Below, one piece after another: positions 58,339-61,405 of a stretch of DNA of 61,405 bases. The notes under the pieces are model-generated. The model saw nothing but the letters and a program-made list of their open reading frames with translations, had not been told where the DNA came from and ran no database searches. The number at the start of each line of letters is the position of its first letter. Positions within the stretch are counted from its first letter, which is position 1. The position numbers were made by a program, and so were the translations under genes. Origin of the DNA: Cyclobacterium salsum (lineage in GTDB: Bacteria > Bacteroidota > Bacteroidia > Cytophagales > Cyclobacteriaceae); contig NZ_WNKG01000018.1 in assembly GCF_010119245.1 (NCBI RefSeq), positions 1-61,405 of the forward strand, in the 5' to 3' direction.

Positions 58339-58782
58339 TTAAAGTTTTACTTCTTTTGGTTTCTGCGCACTGTGAGGATGTTCTGAACCGGCATATACGT
58401 ACAAGTTGGTGTACATTTTTCTGCCCAGCCTGTTTTTTGGCAACATGCCTTTGACGGCTTTCTCTACCAAGGTCCGGGGAGCCTTCTCCATCAGGATTTT
58501 TGGGGTCGCTATGCGCTGTCCTCCCGGGTATCCTGTATGGCGAACGTACACCTTTTCGTTCCATTTCTTGCCTGTAAGCCTGATTTTCTCGGCATTGATG
58601 ACAATCACGTTGTCACCACAGTCCACATGAGGGGTAAAGTTAGGCTTGTGCTTCCCTCTCAACATTTTTGCCACTTCGCTCGCAAAGCGGCCGAGGATTT
58701 TGGATTGGGCATCCACTATCACCCAATTTTTATCCACCGTGGCATCGTTCGCTGATATGGTCTTATAGCTTAAAGTATTCAC
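58339..58782 (-). CDS. rplM: 50S ribosomal protein uL13
   Basis: A 147-aa protein. 'WVIVDAQSKILGRFASEVAK' and 'NVIVINAEKIRLTGKKWNEK' plus 'YTNLYVYAGSEHPHSAQKP' at the end are diagnostic of uL13, an early-assembling large-subunit protein that also binds its own mRNA in E. coli. First gene of the operon; a clear promoter lies about 60 bp upstream. Confidence 0.97.
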   Translation of the reverse strand: MNTLSYKTISANDATVDKNWVIVDAQSKILGRFASEVAKMLRGKHKPNFTPHVDCGDNVIVINAEKIRLTGKKWNEKVYVRHTGYPGGQRIATPKILMEKAPRTLVEKAVKGMLPKNRLGRKMYTNLYVYAGSEHPHSAQKPKEVKL

Positions 58783-58838
58783 TGTGTAAACGTTTAATAA
58801 TTAGCTTGTTAAATACATTTCACCCTCAAAAAGGGACA

Positions 58839-58870
58839 CAAAGATAGAAGTTAATTCCATCAATTGCAAA
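58839..58870 (-). promoter_or_regulatory. Promoter of the rplM-rpsI-rpsB-tsf operon
   Basis: Minus strand TTTG (58870-58867), 20 nt, TATCTTTG (58846-58839), matching the Bacteroidota consensus with one extra spacer base. It gives a leader of about 50 nt before rplM. Confidence 0.65.
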
Positions 58871-58936
58871 GGAATCTAAAGTTTACTACCTTATTTTCAC
58901 AAGAATAGGGCCGCCGGAGAAGGCTTGTCTGCATCC

Positions 58937-58969
58937 AGACCTGTCAGGTTTCCAAAACCTGACAGGTCT
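58937..58969. repeat. REP-like hairpin
   Basis: AGACCTGTCAGGTTT (58937-58951) and AAACCTGACAGGTCT (58955-58969) form a perfect 15-bp inverted repeat with a 3-nt loop. One arm recurs at 59797-59810 (AAACCTGACAGGTC). It lies 10 bp past the Uma2 stop codon and may act as terminator or as a mobile hairpin. Confidence 0.75.
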
Positions 58970-58978
58970 ACTCGCTCG

Positions 58979-59584
58979 CTATTCCATTTCCTTAAAAAGC
59001 GATTCCAAATCCAGCGCAAATCCTTCGATACATGCTGATTTGACGCTATCTCCACTGGTAAATAACCGGGAGGGTACATACTTGTCCGCTTTGAGTGTAT
59101 ACACCAGCAGGGTCTGCTCATTCGGATGAATGATCCAGTATTCCTTCACCCCACTTTCTTCGTAGACTTCGTATTTATATTGGAGTTCCTTTTTGTTATT
59201 CCCCGGGGAAAGAATTTCGATGATCAGTTCCGGCGCTCCCAGGCAACCGGCCTCATCCAGTTTTTTTGGATCGCAAATCACACAAATATCCGGCTGCACC
59301 ACGGTGAAAATTTCTTCGTTCTTCAATGATTTTACCGGTAAGCGCACATCAAAGGGAGCTTCATAGACTTCACAGGGCTTACCTTTTAAGAATTGGTACA
59401 ATTCGGTGGCTATGTGCAGGGATATTTTTTGGTGCAGCCTTTTGGGAGCGGCATTCATTTTAAAATACCGCCCCTTGATGATTTCCACCATCTCCTCCAG
59501 GTCCCATAGAAGATAGTCTGCATAAGAATAGGGCCCGTATTCCGCTGCGGGTTCTTTTACCCTGTTGGAGCGATTTTCTTCCAT
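58979..59584 (-). CDS. Uma2-family (DUF820) putative restriction endonuclease
   Basis: A 201-aa protein with a PD-(D/E)xK fold: 'VVQPDICVICDPKKLDEAG', 'GAPELIIEILSPGNNKKELQ' and 'YKYEVYEESGVKEYWIIHP'. The Asp of QPDI, the Glu of IIEI and a following Lys form the usual catalytic set. Uma2 proteins are abundant in cyanobacteria and Bacteroidota, and their true target is still unclear. It is bounded by hairpin DNA and non-coding sequence. Confidence 0.9.
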   Translation of the reverse strand: MEENRSNRVKEPAAEYGPYSYADYLLWDLEEMVEIIKGRYFKMNAAPKRLHQKISLHIATELYQFLKGKPCEVYEAPFDVRLPVKSLKNEEIFTVVQPDICVICDPKKLDEAGCLGAPELIIEILSPGNNKKELQYKYEVYEESGVKEYWIIHPNEQTLLVYTLKADKYVPSRLFTSGDSVKSACIEGFALDLESLFKEME

Positions 59585-59941
59585 GGTTCAATTTACAAAT
59601 AAAATGGGGGTAGTGGAATTTGTTTTTCATCAAAGTTATGAAGTGGAGGTAAAAGGGACCGGGATGAAATGACTAACCTTTTACGATTGATCCCAGCCGC
59701 ATATTTTAGGCAGCTCGGATGATATCCGCTTTAATATTAGGAAATCACTTGCTCGTTAGGGAAGCCAGAATCCCGGTTAGGCCAGCAGAAGATCAGAAAC
59801 CTGACAGGTCGCTCTGTCCAAATATAGGAGCAACAGGAATAGCAAATATCTCCTTATACACAAACGTGGGTAGGAGGGAGCAGTTCCAAACTCCTCTCAA
59901 AAAGGGTAAACTTAATTTTAAGATTTTGAGTATATTCGTAT
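59585..59941. other. Gene-free spacer
   Basis: I see no credible gene in these 357 bp. One arm of the REP-like hairpin (59797-59810) lies inside. The open frame at 59719-59964 has no protein-like features. Confidence 0.5.
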
Positions 59942-60145
59942 ATGGAAATCGAAAGAACAAATAACGAGATTGTCATCCGGGTCCCCTCAGGAACCGATCT
60001 GGTGGGGCTCCAACGAATTATCGACTATGTCAAATTCAGAGAGATTGCTTCAAAAAGCAAAGCCAGCCACAAACAAATTGATAAATTAGCCACTGATTCG
60101 AAATCATCCTGGTGGAATAAAAACAAAAGCAAATTTATCAACTGA
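59942..60145 (+). CDS. Antitoxin-like small protein (partner of PIN toxin)
   Basis: A 67-aa protein (MEIERTNNEIVIRVPSGTDL) with a beta-strand start and a helix 'GLQRIIDYVKFREIASKSKA'. The size, the N-terminal strand-helix form and the PIN-domain frame that follows in overlap point to a type II antitoxin. The C-terminal part is basic (SSWWNKNKSKFIN). The partner is broken, so it may be an orphan. Confidence 0.6.
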   Translation: MEIERTNNEIVIRVPSGTDLVGLQRIIDYVKFREIASKSKASHKQIDKLATDSKSSWWNKNKSKFIN

Positions 60146-60330
60146 ATGGGGTAGTTGATACCAATATTGTTTTTAGTGCGCTCCTGAGCCCCAGAGGCGT
60201 GATAAGTGTTCTTCTTTTCAACTCTGCCGGAATTTTTGATTTCTATTCCCCTACTTTTTTACTGGAAGGGCCGGAAAACCACCACCAAAATTTTTTAATA
60301 CTCATTGTATTGTTTCGAAATATCAATTAA
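60142..60330 (+). pseudogene. Truncated PIN-domain toxin
   Basis: A frame overlapping the antitoxin end by 4 nt reads 'LNGVVDTNIVFSALLSPRGV', then 'LFNSAGIFDFYSPTFLLEGP', the first third of a PIN nuclease (VapC type; the Asp of VDTN is the first metal ligand). After 'FLLEGPENHH' similarity ends and the frame stops at 60328-60330. Two of the usual acidic residues are missing, so it is inactive. It has no ATG; CTG at 60142 would be the start. Confidence 0.7.
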
Positions 60331-60389
60331 TAAATAGCGAACTACCTGAATTCCCAGCTATGGAAGGGAAATCCATTACCGGTTACGGT

Positions 60390-60702
60390 AGCCAGAACCC
60401 AAGGTATACGGACATACCAATCATTTTGTAGGAAAGGATGGGTTGTATGTCTCGATAAACAACGAATATCATCCGGATTTTGATGAAAGTCAATTGAGGT
60501 ATAAGGTGGTTCAATTTGATTGGGAAAATTAAAAATGGATAGCAGGTATTTCAAATTGATTTTCCTGGTAGTTTCGTTTTTTTTATCCGCCTGTCGGAAG
60601 GATCATGGTATAGCTTATATGGACCAAATGGGAAAATCACGGACAGAATACCGAACTGGCACGATGAAAAATGGAATGATTGCGGTCCCCTCATTTTTAT
60701 AG
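60390..60702 (+). pseudogene. Fragments of two secreted-protein genes
   Basis: Frame 1, 60390-60532, ends 'HFVGKDGLYVSINNEYHPDF' and 'QLRYKVVQFDWEN', the C-terminus of an unknown protein without its start. Frame 2, 60536-60702, starts with a lipobox signal (FLVVSFFLSAC) and then runs out of frame; the next frame continues 'NGKITDRIPNWHDEKWNDCG'. So a lipoprotein gene is frameshifted soon after its start. 60703-61157 contains only short, unlikely frames and a 'cctgagtaaactcaggacag' block like that in the dispersed repeat. Confidence 0.45.
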
Positions 60703-61157
60703 GGAGGGATAGCTCTACTCTATGCAAATCTTTCTTTCGGGGCACAGCCGGGGTGTATAGCTTTTGACATCCCTGGATCTGGGCACCCAACAGCATGCTG
60801 GGGAAATTGACATGTTTCCGTTAATGCATTCGTTCCCTCGTTTTCGAAGGTTAAGTGCTGATTGCCTTGATTAGGGCTGCCGAAGGACAAAGGTTCGATT
60901 ATTTAGTGGTCGCTAATTCTTCTTCCTACTTTTGGACCTGGAAATACCCAACCTGCAGGCAGGAGATCAAGATAAAAAACCTTTCCCCCGAAATCCCCCC
61001 ACCCTCCTGAGTAAACTCAGGACAGGCTCGCTTTTGTGCCGGCCTCAGCGCTTTATTCTTTCTAAACGTTTCGTCAAAGATGATAGCTACTTGTAATAAC
61101 GGGATCAAGGTTTTATGAGTTGGATTTGCTACACTAAACTAGATAGAGGATATAAAT

Positions 61158-61352
61158 TTCCGCCTTGCAGATTTTGGCGTTAAGAAATTCGGGCGGAGGG
61201 TAGGGAAAGGCAGAGGCATGTTTGACGATGGTTTTAGTTTGTAATTGCCTTTCTTAACGAGCTATTGTTACCAAAACCTGAGGAGTTTGCCTATGCGTGG
61301 GGGGCGTCCGTATTTTAGCCAAAAGATGCACAATAGCGCGTGTCCGCCGTGG
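61158..61352. repeat. Dispersed intergenic repeat, 5' half
   Basis: Matches 34074-34262: both begin 'ttccgccttgcagattttgg', then 'cgttaagaaat', later 'gaggagtttgcct' and 'agatgcacaatagcgcgtgt'. It stops where the copy at 34 kb continues with 'gggcgggg', so this member is truncated at its right end. Confidence 0.8.
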
Positions 61353-61405
61353 CCTTTAGGTTTGCATTATAGAATTACTAGGTGAAAAATGGATGTAATA
61401 TCTAT

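Overview
The window is a chromosome segment from a member of the Bacteroidota, most likely a Cytophagales-type marine or soil bacterium (phylum confident, family a guess). The evidence is: promoters of the TTTG-N19-TAnnTTTG type before tRNA-Ser and rpsU; most starts without a Shine-Dalgarno sequence, with rpsU a striking exception; families typical of the phylum (WbqC-like, GH92, DUF4221-like lipoproteins); and the ribosomal order rplM-rpsI-rpsB-tsf.

The left half (1-34.8 kb) is accessory DNA full of conflict systems and gene fossils. In order it holds: a ParE/RelE-type toxin-antitoxin pair; an XRE-controlled, divergently transcribed membrane module (zinc-ribbon membrane protein, small secreted glycine-zipper peptide, SpoIIM-like and Yip1-like proteins); a membrane-anchored TIR protein paired with an exported TPR protein, lying between two decayed copies of the same tyrosine-recombinase gene; an HNH nuclease under a 25-bp palindrome; a decayed group II intron 3' end and about 2 kb of non-coding DNA with a tandem structured repeat; and a six-gene, overlapping Type I restriction-modification operon with two DUF262 (GmrSD/SspE-like) proteins and a YgjP-like metallopeptidase. 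After that come DUF2971, XRE and SRAP genes, a duplicated 85-aa gene inside a roughly 580-bp direct repeat, a DUF4221-like lipoprotein, and a two-gene unit pairing a UDG-fold protein with a guanidine-modifying (PPAD/agmatine deiminase-type) enzyme. The accessory region ends at tRNA-Ser(UGA), whose 3' end is partly duplicated 128 bp away, as expected of an integration site.

The right half (34.8-59 kb) is mostly housekeeping: yihY/brkB, an acyl-CoA thioesterase, mltG, a Sua5/YrdC protein, a WbqC-like protein, clpC, two beta-propeller proteins, a GH92 mannosidase, galE, rpsU, xerC-like recombinase, hpf, GT39, Gfo/Idh/MocA, GT2, a UPF0104 membrane protein, a lipoprotein, NUDIX, and tsf-rpsB-rpsI-rplM. 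A 1-kb spacer with MITE-like repeats sits before tsf. The last 2.4 kb is accessory again: a Uma2 nuclease, an antitoxin with a truncated PIN toxin, gene fragments and another copy of a dispersed repeat also present at 54-175 and 34074-34370.

The best candidates for little-described biology are the TIR/TPR pair, the glycine-zipper peptide module, the Type I operon with built-in DUF262 proteins, the structured repeat array at 11.0-11.9 kb, and the UDG/deiminase pair. All functions here come from reading motifs by eye; no database search was possible.
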